Shown here: piece after piece, positions 34,119 to 43,878 of the stretch
How positions within the stretch are numbered: the first letter of the stretch is position 1
Layout: every line of letters begins with the position of its first letter
Assembly (NCBI GenBank): GCA_016199085.1
Contig: JACQHJ010000007.1
Span: 1-51,758, forward strand
DNA: 51,758 nucleotides
Direction of reading: 5' to 3'
From: Candidatus Levyibacteriota bacterium
Lineage (GTDB): Bacteria; Patescibacteriota; Microgenomatia; Levybacterales; UBA12049
Translations under genes and position numbers: made by a program
Notes under the pieces: generated by a model
The model's database searches: none
What the model was told of the DNA's origin: nothing
What the model saw: the letters and a program-made list of their open reading frames with translations, nothing else

Positions 34119-37100
34119 ATGCTTAAAAAGCACCTCCCTTTTGTATTCCTTATCTTTACTCTTTTGGTCGTATTTATCACAAACTTTTCCCCGTCAGGTT
34201 TTTTTACAGGCTGGGATAACCTTCAAACAGAACTAAACCCGGGATTAAATATCCAAAGAGCTTTGTTTTCGGTCTGGCAAGAGTATCAGGGACTTGGAGT
34301 CTTAGCCGGAAATGCACATAGCGCAGATATTGTCAGACAAATATTTGGCTATCTTTTATCTTTTACTATCCCCATGAACTTCATAAGACAGGTTAATGTC
34401 TTTTTGATGCTTTTTATAGGCACTTTGGGAACTTATTTTTTAACAAGAAAGCTAATATTTGAAAACTTAAGTGAGGCAAAAGGAAAACTCCTTTCTTTAT
34501 TTTCAGCACTTTTTTATCTTCTAAACCTTTCGACAATTCAGACTTTTTACGTTCCTTTTGAGCCTTTTATTGCCCACTTTGGCTTCTTACCCTTATCTTT
34601 ATTTGCAACTGTTAATTATCTAAAGCAAAATACAAAACAAAGCTTGCTTATTTTGGTACTGATAAACATAGTCTCGTTCGGCCAGTTCCAGGTACCGACA
34701 ATGTTTTTTGTCTATCTTTTAATCTTATTTACGCTTCTTCTTATTTTCAATCTCAAAGAAAAGACAAAGCACGTATTCAACAAGTCTTTAAAAATACTTT
34801 TAATTACTCTTATTATCAATTCATTTTGGATATTGCCGTTTGTTTATTTTTTCTTTACCAACTCACAAGTCGCTTTAGACGCAAAAATAAACGAAATGGC
34901 AACGGATACGGTTATTGCTCAAAACAAGGCATTTGGCAATATAGAGGATGTAATTTTACTTAAAGGCTTTTGGTTTAATAACGTCGATCCTAATTTATCA
35001 GGAAACTTTACATATATGCTTACTCAATGGAGAAATCACCTCTCAAATCCGGGTGTTTTAGCCATAGGGCTTGGCCTTTTCGCCATTGTCTTAACAGGGT
35101 TTTTGTCTATATTCAAAAACCCAAAACCCTTAGTGCTCTCCCTTTTCTTGCTTTTTGTTCTTTCGATTACAATGCTTTCAATTAATACTCCGCCCTTTTC
35201 GTTTATAGATGCACTACTTCGGAAAATAGGCTTATTAAATGAAGTCTTAAGGTTCCCTTTTACCAAGTTTAGCGTTTTAGCTTCCCTTTGTTTTGCAGTT
35301 TTTTTTGGCTTGGGAATTGGAAAAATACTTGATTTACTCAAAAACAGGTTTTCCAAAACATTCCCTCTTTTTATTGCACTTTTGCTTTTTATCTTCATTT
35401 TCCCGATTTTTACAGGCAATCTTTTCTATATAAAAGAGAAGGTCAATATTCCAAGTGACTACTTTAGTGTCTTTGAATACTTTAAGGGTGAGGATCAAAA
35501 TACAAGAATTGCCAATTTTCCGCAAGCCACATTTTGGGGCTGGAGTTATTATTCCTGGGGGTACGGAGGCTCGGGGTTTTTGTGGTACGGGATAAAACAG
35601 CCGATACTAGACAGGGCTTTTGACGTTTGGAGCAAATACAATGAAAACTATTACTGGGAAAGCACAAATGCCTTATATTCAAAAGATCCAAAGGCTTTTG
35701 AAAACGTCTTAAATAAATATCAAATAGGCTTTATTATGGTTGATAAAAACATTATCTATCCCCCTTCGCCCATCTCTTTATTTACAAATGAGCTTGAAAC
35801 TCTTATTGAAGAAATCCCTTCTATTAGAAAAGATAAGACAATCGGTAATATCGACATCTATAAAGTGTCTTTAAAAGACAATCCAAAAAACTTTGTCTTT
35901 ACCGACAAAAATTTGGAGAGCGTAAATTCTTATAAGTGGCAAAATAACGATTTGGCATATAATCTTTTGGGAAACTACGTGACTAAAGACACCGATCTAG
36001 ACTACATTTATCCCTTCAGGACTCTTTTATCCGGTAAAAACCAGGAAGATAAAGAGTTTGAAATGGAAGAAGCAGTCAATGAGGTAATTGTTAAAAACTC
36101 TCTTCTTGATACTGGCACATATACCCTTAATATCCCTTCCCTTATTGAAAATGAGCACTTTATTCAGGCTCAGTTTATAACCAAAAGGGATCGAAACGGA
36201 AATCTTGTAATCGAAGCAAAAATCAATTCTCCCAAAGTCTTTTTAAACCAAAACGGGTCCCAAAAACTTCTTTACTCAAAAAGTTCAAGTATCGATGTCT
36301 TTGTCCTTTTGAAAAACTATACAAAGAGTGTTAATTTAAGCATCAACGGAGTAAAGAAATTTACAATAGATCCGAAAAATCAAAACCAAACCCTGGGAAA
36401 CACGTTTCTTTTAACAAAAGAAACAAATCTTTTAGTACTTAGCTCTTCGGATTTTACCCAGTCTTCCCAGATACAGCCTGCTACCATATCCTCTTTAGGA
36501 GAAAAAACCCAGGTTAGCGTTAATCTTAACAACAATTCCAGCATTGAAGTTAGAGTACCCAAGATAAACGACGGTTATCAAAGCTTTGAGCATAGCCCCA
36601 CTTTAAGCGATATTTCCAAAGTCTACAACTGCGATTTCTTCAGAAGTGATAATTACAAGGCTGTTTTAGATAAAATTAATGAAGACGACGGATTAATCCT
36701 TTCTTCCCAAAACTCATCTGCTTGCATTTCCTATCTCTCCCAAAACCTAATCCATGATCAGGGCTACGCTTTATTTGTCCAAAACCAAAACATTCAGGGA
36801 AGATCTTTGCATTTTTGGCTAAACAATGAGGACCAGAAATACCCTGTTATTGATACGTATCTGGATCCTAAAAACACACTCTCAAGCTTTATAGTTTCTC
36901 CCCAGGAAGAGTTTGGCAGAGCCTATTCTATGCATTTTGAAAATATTTCTTTAACAAAAGAGGGGCTGGAAAATGCTTTGGGCAAGATAAGCTTATACCC
37001 CATTCCCTACAACTTCATTACAAATCTCATCTTATCAAAAACAAGTAGTGAAACGGCAAATAAACCAAGTTTTAATGACGTATTGCACCCAAGCGACTAT

Positions 37101-37457
37101 TTCTATCTTATAAAAGACTTAAACACTTCTTCTAAAGGTACTCTTATCCTTTCGCAGGGTTTTGATAAAGGCTGGGGTGCTTATGAGATTGACAAGTCTG
37201 ATTCCAAAATAGACTCTTTTCTATCCCAAAACTTACCCTTTTTCTTTGGAAAAAAGATTAAAGACCATATTCTGGTCAACAACTGGGAAAACGGCTGGGT
37301 TATCGATGCAAAAGAAAAACAAGATAAAGATCTGGTTATTATCTTTGTTCCCCAGTATTTCCAGTTTTTGGGTTTTGGCCTCATTTTAGCCTCGGGTATA
37401 TTTCTCTCGGCTTATCTTTTTAAGGCCAAAAAAACCAAAAATGAGGCTATTAACTAA
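34119..37457 (+). CDS. Large polytopic membrane protein, GT-C-like with C-terminal soluble region
   Basis: Likely start ATG 34119, directly after the upstream stop; about a dozen TM helices then a large hydrophilic region and a final TM. Confidence 0.7.
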   Translation: MLKKHLPFVFLIFTLLVVFITNFSPSGFFTGWDNLQTELNPGLNIQRALFSVWQEYQGLGVLAGNAHSADIVRQIFGYLLSFTIPMNFIRQVNVFLMLFIGTLGTYFLTRKLIFENLSEAKGKLLSLFSALFYLLNLSTIQTFYVPFEPFIAHFGFLPLSLFATVNYLKQNTKQSLLILVLINIVSFGQFQVPTMFFVYLLILFTLLLIFNLKEKTKHVFNKSLKILLITLIINSFWILPFVYFFFTNSQVALDAKINEMATDTVIAQNKAFGNIEDVILLKGFWFNNVDPNLSGNFTYMLTQWRNHLSNPGVLAIGLGLFAIVLTGFLSIFKNPKPLVLSLFLLFVLSITMLSINTPPFSFIDALLRKIGLLNEVLRFPFTKFSVLASLCFAVFFGLGIGKILDLLKNRFSKTFPLFIALLLFIFIFPIFTGNLFYIKEKVNIPSDYFSVFEYFKGEDQNTRIANFPQATFWGWSYYSWGYGGSGFLWYGIKQPILDRAFDVWSKYNENYYWESTNALYSKDPKAFENVLNKYQIGFIMVDKNIIYPPSPISLFTNELETLIEEIPSIRKDKTIGNIDIYKVSLKDNPKNFVFTDKNLESVNSYKWQNNDLAYNLLGNYVTKDTDLDYIYPFRTLLSGKNQEDKEFEMEEAVNEVIVKNSLLDTGTYTLNIPSLIENEHFIQAQFITKRDRNGNLVIEAKINSPKVFLNQNGSQKLLYSKSSSIDVFVLLKNYTKSVNLSINGVKKFTIDPKNQNQTLGNTFLLTKETNLLVLSSSDFTQSSQIQPATISSLGEKTQVSVNLNNNSSIEVRVPKINDGYQSFEHSPTLSDISKVYNCDFFRSDNYKAVLDKINEDDGLILSSQNSSACISYLSQNLIHDQGYALFVQNQNIQGRSLHFWLNNEDQKYPVIDTYLDPKNTLSSFIVSPQEEFGRAYSMHFENISLTKEGLENALGKISLYPIPYNFITNLILSKTSSETANKPSFNDVLHPSDYFYLIKDLNTSSKGTLILSQGFDKGWGAYEIDKSDSKIDSFLSQNLPFFFGKKIKDHILVNNWENGWVIDAKEKQDKDLVIIFVPQYFQFLGFGLILASGIFLSAYLFKAKKTKNEAIN

Positions 37458-37489
37458 TTGCAATTTATTACGTTTTATATAGTGTAGGT

Positions 37490-37518
37490 TTGACTTTTTA
37501 GGTTGGAATTGATAGAAT
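37490..37518 (+). promoter_or_regulatory. Promoter TTGACT-17-TAGAAT
   Basis: TTGACT 37490-37495; TAGAAT 37513-37518. Confidence 0.55.
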
Positions 37519-37590
37519 AGCTTATATCTATAGGTTAATTATTCTGTCTATATTTAACCACGAATACTTAAGTTACCCCTTAAGTTTACA

Positions 37591-38349
37591 ATGAAAGAAA
37601 AACCCTTAATTACGGTAATTCTTCCTGTTAGAAACTGCGCAGAAACCCTCGCAGATTGCCTTTTTAGTCTCTTAAAACAATCTTATGAAAATCTTGAGAT
37701 TATTGCCATTGATGACTTCTCCATAGATAACTCCATGGCGATACTTAGAAGCTTTAAAAGAAAGGATAAAAGACTAAGGATATATAAAAACGTCAAATCC
37801 TACGGCCTTGCAGTGACTCTCAACAGGCTTATCAAAAAAACCAAAGGCAGCTTTATAGCTTTTATGGATCCAGCGGATATTTCAAAGTTAGAAAGACTCG
37901 CAAAGCAATACAGGTTTCTTGTCAAAAATCCCGAATTCGTAGCTGTCGGAAGCCAGTGTACTTTTATAAGCGAAACCGGTAAAAAAATCGGCAAAAGCAA
38001 CTTCCCAATGGAAAATAGCGCTATTTACCAAAATCCGCTTCACGGAATCTCAATGCAGTTTGAAACCGTTTTGATAAATAAACTTATGCTTCCAAAAGAC
38101 ATTCTAAGGTTTAATATCGGCTCAAATCCATTTATCTACAGCGATATTTTTATGAAGATAATCCCCTATGGTAAATTTGCAAATCTACCGCAAGTCTTGC
38201 ATTACCACAGAAACCATCCAAAAACATATATTTCTGAAATCAGAAGTAACATTCTTTCTCTTATTAAGCTTCTAATTAAATCAAAAGCTCTTTACGACTA
38301 TCAAGCTCCTATCCGCTCTTTTTTCACTCCCCTTATCAAATCAGCCTAA
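37591..38349 (+). CDS. Family 2 glycosyltransferase
   Basis: PLITVILPVRNCAETLADCLFSLLKQSYENLEIIAIDDFSIDNS...GSFIAFMDPADIS. Confidence 0.9.
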   Translation: MKEKPLITVILPVRNCAETLADCLFSLLKQSYENLEIIAIDDFSIDNSMAILRSFKRKDKRLRIYKNVKSYGLAVTLNRLIKKTKGSFIAFMDPADISKLERLAKQYRFLVKNPEFVAVGSQCTFISETGKKIGKSNFPMENSAIYQNPLHGISMQFETVLINKLMLPKDILRFNIGSNPFIYSDIFMKIIPYGKFANLPQVLHYHRNHPKTYISEIRSNILSLIKLLIKSKALYDYQAPIRSFFTPLIKSA

Positions 38350-38513
38350 AACTTAAAAGAAGCATTTGTTTAAGTCCCCAGTCTCAACAAAATACTTTTC
38401 CTAAAGTTATCCACATTTATTTTACAAATTTTGTTTAGCCCGTGAAATCAATCTATTTTCTCTATATAGCAACTATAAGATATGTAGTATTTTCTCTATT
38501 TTACGCTATAGGT

Positions 38514-38542
38514 TTGACACACTTGACAACGTATGCTAAAAT
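38514..38542 (+). promoter_or_regulatory. Promoter TTGACA-17-TAAAAT
   Basis: TTGACA 38514-38519; TAAAAT 38537-38542; ATG 38552. Confidence 0.65.
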
Positions 38543-38551
38543 CATTTAGAC

Positions 38552-38698
38552 ATGAAATTTAACATATTTGGAGCTACGAAAGTAAAAGCGGTAAAAACGA
38601 TTTCCGATTATAAGCAGGACGTCTTGGTAAAACAAGGCCGAGAGCAATTTAAAAAATTGCTGGAAAAAGGGATTAGTATACCGGTAGTAATGCTCTAA
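38552..38698 (+). CDS. Small hypothetical protein (48 aa)
   Basis: MKFNIFGATKVKAVKTISDYKQDVLVKQGREQFKKLLEKGISIPVVML*; good promoter upstream. Confidence 0.5.
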   Translation: MKFNIFGATKVKAVKTISDYKQDVLVKQGREQFKKLLEKGISIPVVML

Positions 38699-38924
38699 AA
38701 AAAGAGCATCGCTTTCGTTACTTGAATTGATAATTTCTTGGTACGATAAGCAATGCTCTTGGAAAAAGGGCAATTAGTCCTTTAGGCAGGAAATAAAACT
38801 AATCACCTATCGCAAAGTTTTAGCAGAAAAAAAATACATTGTCAAGGAAAAAGACGGAGGCTAAAACTAAACGATTATATTGATACAGATTGATATTTTT
38901 AGCTAAATATTTGGAAGCTAGAAT

Positions 38925-38965
38925 GGAGATACGATGATTGGGCAGGTTATCGTATCTCCTTTTTA
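38925..38965 (+). terminator. Rho-independent terminator
   Basis: GGAGATACGAT...ATCGTATCTCC (11-bp perfect stem) followed by TTTTTT. Confidence 0.88.
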
Positions 38966-39039
38966 GTTTTACTTAATTCGCGCCAAACCCCACATCAATA
39001 ATTACTTACCTTTATAATATAAAAATTTTAATTTTGAGC

Positions 39040-39067
39040 TTGACTAAAATTTTCAGAGTGGTATTAT
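39040..39067 (+). promoter_or_regulatory. Promoter TTGACT-16-TATTAT
   Basis: TTGACT 39040-39045; TATTAT 39062-39067; ATG 39074. Confidence 0.6.
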
Positions 39068-39073
39068 AAGCAC

Positions 39074-39271
39074 ATGACACAAATAAAAATTGATTTTAAA
39101 AATTTACTAAGAGGATATGACAAAAAGGGATGGGTAGCAATATCTTCGGATCATAAAAAAGTAGTTTACCATGGTAAAACTCTTAAGTCTGTTATGGCAA
39201 AGTCTAAAAAAAATAAAGATAAACTTTTCTATTTTCCTTCTGGAGAAAAGTACTCTAATTTTGTTGGCTAA
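39074..39271 (+). CDS. DUF5678-like small protein
   Basis: KKGWVAISSDHKKVVYHGKTLKSVMAKSKKNKDKLFYF. Confidence 0.65.
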   Translation: MTQIKIDFKNLLRGYDKKGWVAISSDHKKVVYHGKTLKSVMAKSKKNKDKLFYFPSGEKYSNFVG

Positions 39272-39687
39272 TGGGACTTATATTTGATTATAGTTCTCTA
39301 CCCGGCTTAGAAAGAACTCGAGTTTTGGCTCCAATTGTTCCGATTACCTTTACCAATGGAATATATTCTTTTCCAACCTATGCGTTAGTAGATTCCGGAG
39401 CAGAAAACGCAGTAATATCTACGGTAGTAGCTGATGCCTTACATATTAATTGGTCAAACATAAAACAGGAAAAGGGATTCGGCATGGGAAGTCAATTTCT
39501 TTTTCATAGATTTAATGATTTAAAAGCAGATATAGAAAATAATGAATTTGTTATGGATGTATGCGTGGTTGAAGGTATATATGCATTTAAGTGCATACTT
39601 GGAAGAAACGATGTGTTTAAAAAGGCTGAAATTAAATTTAAAGGATATGAAAATAAATTTGAACTTATTTTTAGAAAAATGAATTAG
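39271..39687 (+). CDS. Retropepsin-like aspartic protease domain protein
   Basis: YALVDSGAENAVISTVVAD; TAATG overlap with upstream gene. Confidence 0.7.
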   Translation: MGLIFDYSSLPGLERTRVLAPIVPITFTNGIYSFPTYALVDSGAENAVISTVVADALHINWSNIKQEKGFGMGSQFLFHRFNDLKADIENNEFVMDVCVVEGIYAFKCILGRNDVFKKAEIKFKGYENKFELIFRKMN

Positions 39688-39698
39688 TTTAAAAAATT

Positions 39699-39887
39699 AT
39701 GAAAAAGAAGTTACAACCAATTCCAAAATTTAAAAATGAGGACCAGGAAAGAGAGTTTTGGGCAATCCATGATTCTACTGATTATATTGATTGGTCTAAG
39801 GCAGAAAGAGTAATTTTCCCCAATCTTAAACCTACTAGTGAAGCTACATTCAAAAGATTGAGGAAAGAATTAAAAATAAATAACTAA
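39699..39887 (+). CDS. CopG-type antitoxin-like protein
   Basis: FKNEDQEREFWAIHDSTDYIDWSKAERVIFPNLKPTSEATFKRLRKELK. Confidence 0.7.
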   Translation: MKKKLQPIPKFKNEDQEREFWAIHDSTDYIDWSKAERVIFPNLKPTSEATFKRLRKELKINN

Positions 39888-39890
39888 GTA

Positions 39891-40208
39891 TTAATCCTGA
39901 TCGGTCCCAAGGATAACTAAAAAGTCCGCAGTTTCGGGTTTTGTCTCTCCTTCAGGAAGATCTGCTACCCTACCCCCTACTAAATCTGCAAGTTTTTGGG
40001 CAACGGTTTCATTGCCACTAAAATCAACCACCAAAGTATTTGCATAAGTATCATCAGAGGCATTGTCGCGGTCCACAACACTAAATTCTTTTGTTTTGGA
40101 GTAAAGGGCGCTCTGTACTTTAGTTGTGAGCCCTACAGTCGTTGTCCCGTTAAGTAAGATTTTATTCCCAGATCTATTCTCCCAGACTCCAAATTTTGAA
40201 AAGACCAA
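39891..40208 (-). CDS. LytR C-terminal-domain-like protein, possibly truncated at N-terminus
   Basis: NKILLNGTTTVGLTTKVQSALYSKTKEFSVVDRDNASDDTYANTLVVDFSGN...ADFLVILGTD; start is TTG, upstream stop close by. Confidence 0.6.
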   Translation of the reverse strand: MVFSKFGVWENRSGNKILLNGTTTVGLTTKVQSALYSKTKEFSVVDRDNASDDTYANTLVVDFSGNETVAQKLADLVGGRVADLPEGETKPETADFLVILGTDQD

Positions 40209-40491
40209 AAGCCAAATCCTTGGAGAACAAACAAGTCAAACCCAGGGCACCAAGTCTTTAACGATAGCAACTTTTAAAGATGGGTCTTTTCATCCTTCCA
40301 AAGTTTGGATGAAAAAAGGATATTATGTAGGTATTAAAAATGAGGATGAAAAAAGTCAGATGTGGCTTATGTCCGATGAGGAAACTCTTAGAACTCTTAG
40401 AGGCTACGGCTTTGGCGAGCAACTAAGATCAATGATGCTAAAAGAAGGTAATTTTGTGGTTACGATAAAGAAACCGGCAGTCAGCTCGTAA
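40126..40491 (+). CDS. Cupredoxin-like domain protein, N-terminus probably missing
   Basis: TIATFKDGSFHPSKVWMKKGYYVGIKNEDEKSQMWLMSDEE...LKEGNFVVTIKKP; no signal peptide. Confidence 0.5.
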   Translation: MSPTVVVPLSKILFPDLFSQTPNFEKTKSQILGEQTSQTQGTKSLTIATFKDGSFHPSKVWMKKGYYVGIKNEDEKSQMWLMSDEETLRTLRGYGFGEQLRSMMLKEGNFVVTIKKPAVSS

Positions 40492-40574
40492 TTGTGGTAC
40501 AACCCTAAATCTCCAATTTAATATTTCAAATTATAAAGCAATATAATAAAATATAGCAGATTTACTAGAAATGT

Positions 40575-41378
40575 CTAAAGTCTTTTGGAGAAAAGTATTC
40601 TTCCGGCGGATGTCTGAATTACTCTTGAAACAACAACATTTAATTCCCTGCCAAGATCTACAGCTGCATTCTCAACAACAATCATTGTTCCATCATCCAA
40701 ATATCCAACGCCTTGGGTTATATCTTTTCCCTTGTGTTGAATTTTTATATGCAAAGTCTCTCCCGGAACCGCAATGACCTTTAAAACGTTTGCCAAAGTG
40801 TTAACATTAATGGCAGTTACACCGTTTATACTTGCTTTCTTCTCAAGGTTGTAGTCGCAAGTTATTATTCTTCCTTTGTTATGTTTTGCGGCAAAGATTA
40901 GTTTCTCATCAACCTCATTTAGCTTAGATAGTCCCATTTGATCTTCTTTGTCACTAGATAAAACACCAAATTTAATGCCTTTTACTTTCTTAACTTTCTC
41001 CAAAAGCACTAGGCCTTTTCTTCCACGCTCTCTTTTTACAAGGTCTTTTGAATCGGCAATATGTTTTAATTCCAAAAGAATGCTTTCTAAAACAATCAGC
41101 TCTCCCGACAAAAGACCTAAAGAGATGACATCGAAAATCCTTCCGTCAATAATTGCCGATGTATCCAAAAACATCGCATTTAGATGGCCGTTTCCGTTTT
41201 TCCGCTTTACACTGGGACGTCTGAAAGACGGAAGCCTACTGGCAACAGTTTTTGCAACTTCTTCTGCCAAAATTCCAACAAATTTTGGCGAGAAATGAAT
41301 ACCGCGCTCCGGCGTTTGAACAACTGCCGGAACTGTTTTGTCATCTGTTTTTTTAGGTTTAACCGTACTTTTTGCCAT
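40575..41378 (-). CDS. PIN/TRAM domain protein (YacL-like)
   Basis: FLDTSAIIDGRIFDVISLGLLSGELIVLESILLELKHIADS; C-terminal TRAM-like HIKIQHKGKDITQGVGYLDDGTMIVVENA. Confidence 0.9.
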   Translation of the reverse strand: MAKSTVKPKKTDDKTVPAVVQTPERGIHFSPKFVGILAEEVAKTVASRLPSFRRPSVKRKNGNGHLNAMFLDTSAIIDGRIFDVISLGLLSGELIVLESILLELKHIADSKDLVKRERGRKGLVLLEKVKKVKGIKFGVLSSDKEDQMGLSKLNEVDEKLIFAAKHNKGRIITCDYNLEKKASINGVTAINVNTLANVLKVIAVPGETLHIKIQHKGKDITQGVGYLDDGTMIVVENAAVDLGRELNVVVSRVIQTSAGRILFSKRL

Positions 41379-41391
41379 ATAATATCCTTAT

Positions 41392-42696
41392 TTAAGAGTC
41401 CTTTACAACCTCTCTAATATTTTTAAACTTTACAGGACTTATTATTTTACCAAATCCTAATTTTTTTGCTTCTTTAATTCTTTTATCTAAAAGGGGTGGT
41501 GTTCTTAACTCTCCTAAAAGCCCCAGCTCAGCAATTGCAACGGTTTTTAACATGGTAATGTTTTTAAGGCTGGAATAGATCGCAAGAGCAATACTAAGGT
41601 CACTTGCCCTGTCCGTTAGCTTGAATCCACCGGCGACATTTACGAAAATATCCATTGAATCAACCCTTAGATTAGCGTGCTTTTGTAAAATTGCCAAAAT
41701 TACTTCCAAACGTCTAAAATCTATTCCCGACGCTACCCTTCTTGGCATCGGAAGTCTTGAGTAAACGGCCAAAGCCTGGATTTCTATTAAAAATGCCCTT
41801 GTTCCCTCCAAAGTTACGGTTAATACGCTTCCCGATTGGTTATTTTCTTTATTTAGAAAAAGACTTTGAGGATTTAAAACCTCAGTCATACCCTCGGGTT
41901 CCATTGAAAAAATACCCACCTCATCAACAGGCCCGAAGCGGTTTTTAAGGCTTCTAAGTATTCTTGTTCCGGTATTTTTTTCTCCTTCTAAAAACAAAAC
42001 CGTATCTACCATATGGGAAAGTACCATTGGGCCTGCTACCATGCCCTCTTTGGTTACGTGTCCTACCAAAAATACAGGGATATTTAGGGTTTTAGCTATC
42101 TTTATAAACTGGGTTGTTGAATATCTTACCTGACCAACACTTCCTGAAAGACCTTCTAGGTTTTGCGACTGCATCGTCTGAATTGAGTCTATTATTACAA
42201 AAGAGGGCTTTGTTTCCTCAATTAAGGAGGTAATTTTGTCCGGATCTGTTGAAGAAACCAAGAAAAGCTTGTTTGGTTTTAGGTTTTTGGAAAGCCTTTG
42301 TGCACGAAGTTTTACCTGAGACTCAGATTCTTCACCGCAGACGTATAAAACGTCTTTTGTTTTACTCATATTTATGGCAACTTGGAGAAGTAGTGTTGAT
42401 TTTCCAATACCCGGGTCTCCTGCCAATAAAGTTACGCTTCCAAAAACGATTCCCCCGCCCAATACTTCATCCATTTCGGAAAAATAGGTCGAGATTTTCT
42501 TACCTTCTTCAAAATTAACATCGGAAATCTTAATTTGTTTGATAGGAGCATTTGAGAAAGAATCGGCCGTAAGCTTTGAATTTTGAACTTTAAATTCCTT
42601 TAATGTATTCCAAAGTCCGCATTCGGGACACCTTCCCAGAAATTTAGGACTTTCATATCCGCATTCTTGGCAGACAAAGGAAGTAGACATTTTCAT
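41392..42696 (-). CDS. radA: DNA repair protein RadA/Sms
   Basis: CQECGYESPKFLGRCPECGLWNTL; GDPGIGKSTLLLQ; KNRFG motif (LKNRFGPVDEVGIF). Confidence 0.97.
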   Translation of the reverse strand: MKMSTSFVCQECGYESPKFLGRCPECGLWNTLKEFKVQNSKLTADSFSNAPIKQIKISDVNFEEGKKISTYFSEMDEVLGGGIVFGSVTLLAGDPGIGKSTLLLQVAINMSKTKDVLYVCGEESESQVKLRAQRLSKNLKPNKLFLVSSTDPDKITSLIEETKPSFVIIDSIQTMQSQNLEGLSGSVGQVRYSTTQFIKIAKTLNIPVFLVGHVTKEGMVAGPMVLSHMVDTVLFLEGEKNTGTRILRSLKNRFGPVDEVGIFSMEPEGMTEVLNPQSLFLNKENNQSGSVLTVTLEGTRAFLIEIQALAVYSRLPMPRRVASGIDFRRLEVILAILQKHANLRVDSMDIFVNVAGGFKLTDRASDLSIALAIYSSLKNITMLKTVAIAELGLLGELRTPPLLDKRIKEAKKLGFGKIISPVKFKNIREVVKDS

Positions 42697-42714
42697 AAAT
42701 TTAGGCTGTTGTTC

Positions 42715-43788
42715 TTAGCGATAGCCAATCGGTTTTTCTTTAAGTACTGGTGCAAGAACTACTCTTTGGTTTCTGTCAACTTCCAAGACTGTTGCCTCCA
42801 AAACTTCTCCCTGGGAAAAACTCATAGTAGGTGGAATTTTTTCTTTTTTAATAAAACCTTGAATTCCCTGTCCTAAATCAACTATCACTCCGCTTGATAA
42901 TACTTTTCCAACAATCCCGGTAACCTTTTTATCAGTCGTAAATTCCTTTAGTTTTTGTTCAAAAGGATTTTGGGTGAGACGCTTTAAGGAGAGATTTACT
43001 CTTTTTGCTTCCCTATCAATTCCTAAAACTTCCGCTTCTATCTCATCTCCCGGTTTAAAAGAGGCCGGAACTGTTTCGAGTTTTTCCCAAGATACTTCTG
43101 AGATATGGACAAAGCCTTCGATTTTTTGACTATCCGAAAGCGCTAAGAGAGCAAAAATACCAAATGGAGCAATATTTGAAATTGTTGCCTTGACTTTTTG
43201 TCCTCTACTAAAACCTTTAACCAGCTTTGCAAAGTCCTCATTCTTTACAGTTGCTTTTTGGGAAAAGATTATTTTTCTAAGAGGCCTTGAAAGTTCAATA
43301 ACACAAACCGGAATATGTTTTCCCAAGGCTATTGAACTATCCAAAAATGAAACCTGGGAATTAGGCAAAAATCCGCTGATTCCCGCACTACTTGAGACCA
43401 AAAAACCGCCCTTGGTTATTTCATCAACAGTTACTTCAATAACTTCTTTGGCTTTTTGTAAACTTTCCAGCTTTACCCAGATTCTGTCGTCATTAAATCT
43501 TCGAAGCGAGACAACGGGATTTCCAAAATCTGATTCAGGATTTAAAACAGAAACAGTAACCTTATCCCCTGTTTTAAGGCTTGTTAAAAGACTTTTCAAA
43601 ATCCTTTTGTCTTTTTCCAAAACAACAGCAAGGCTTTTTGCACCAATATCGATAAGGATTTCACCAGAGGTTAGTTTATTAACGGTTCCTTCTAAAACAT
43701 CACCTTTATGGGGACTGACGAAATTTGTTTTGACCGACTTTAATAGGTCGGCCATTGTTGTTGCTTTATTTGTTTTTGTTGTAGCCAC
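42715..43788 (-). CDS. rpsA: S1 RNA-binding domain protein / ribosomal protein S1-like
   Basis: Multiple S1 repeats, e.g. GQKVKATISNIAPFGIFALLALSDSQKIEGFVHISEVSWEK. Confidence 0.88.
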   Translation of the reverse strand: MATTKTNKATTMADLLKSVKTNFVSPHKGDVLEGTVNKLTSGEILIDIGAKSLAVVLEKDKRILKSLLTSLKTGDKVTVSVLNPESDFGNPVVSLRRFNDDRIWVKLESLQKAKEVIEVTVDEITKGGFLVSSSAGISGFLPNSQVSFLDSSIALGKHIPVCVIELSRPLRKIIFSQKATVKNEDFAKLVKGFSRGQKVKATISNIAPFGIFALLALSDSQKIEGFVHISEVSWEKLETVPASFKPGDEIEAEVLGIDREAKRVNLSLKRLTQNPFEQKLKEFTTDKKVTGIVGKVLSSGVIVDLGQGIQGFIKKEKIPPTMSFSQGEVLEATVLEVDRNQRVVLAPVLKEKPIGYR

Positions 43789-43842
43789 TCATTTAATTAC
43801 CTTTCGTAAATTAAGATTACATTCAAGTATATCACTTGCATC

Positions 43843-43871
43843 TTGCTGAAACAAGCGCAAGTTTGTATAAT
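43843..43871 (+). promoter_or_regulatory. Promoter TTGCTG-17-TATAAT
   Basis: TTGCTG 43843-43848; TATAAT 43866-43871; GTG start at 43879. Confidence 0.55.
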
Positions 43872-43878
43872 CTCTTCT

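Noticed and set aside
40571-42876. Plus-strand ORFs opposite PIN/TRAM, RadA and S1 genes (40948-41298, 42249-42518 and others)
   Set aside because: Antisense shadows of well-supported conserved genes.
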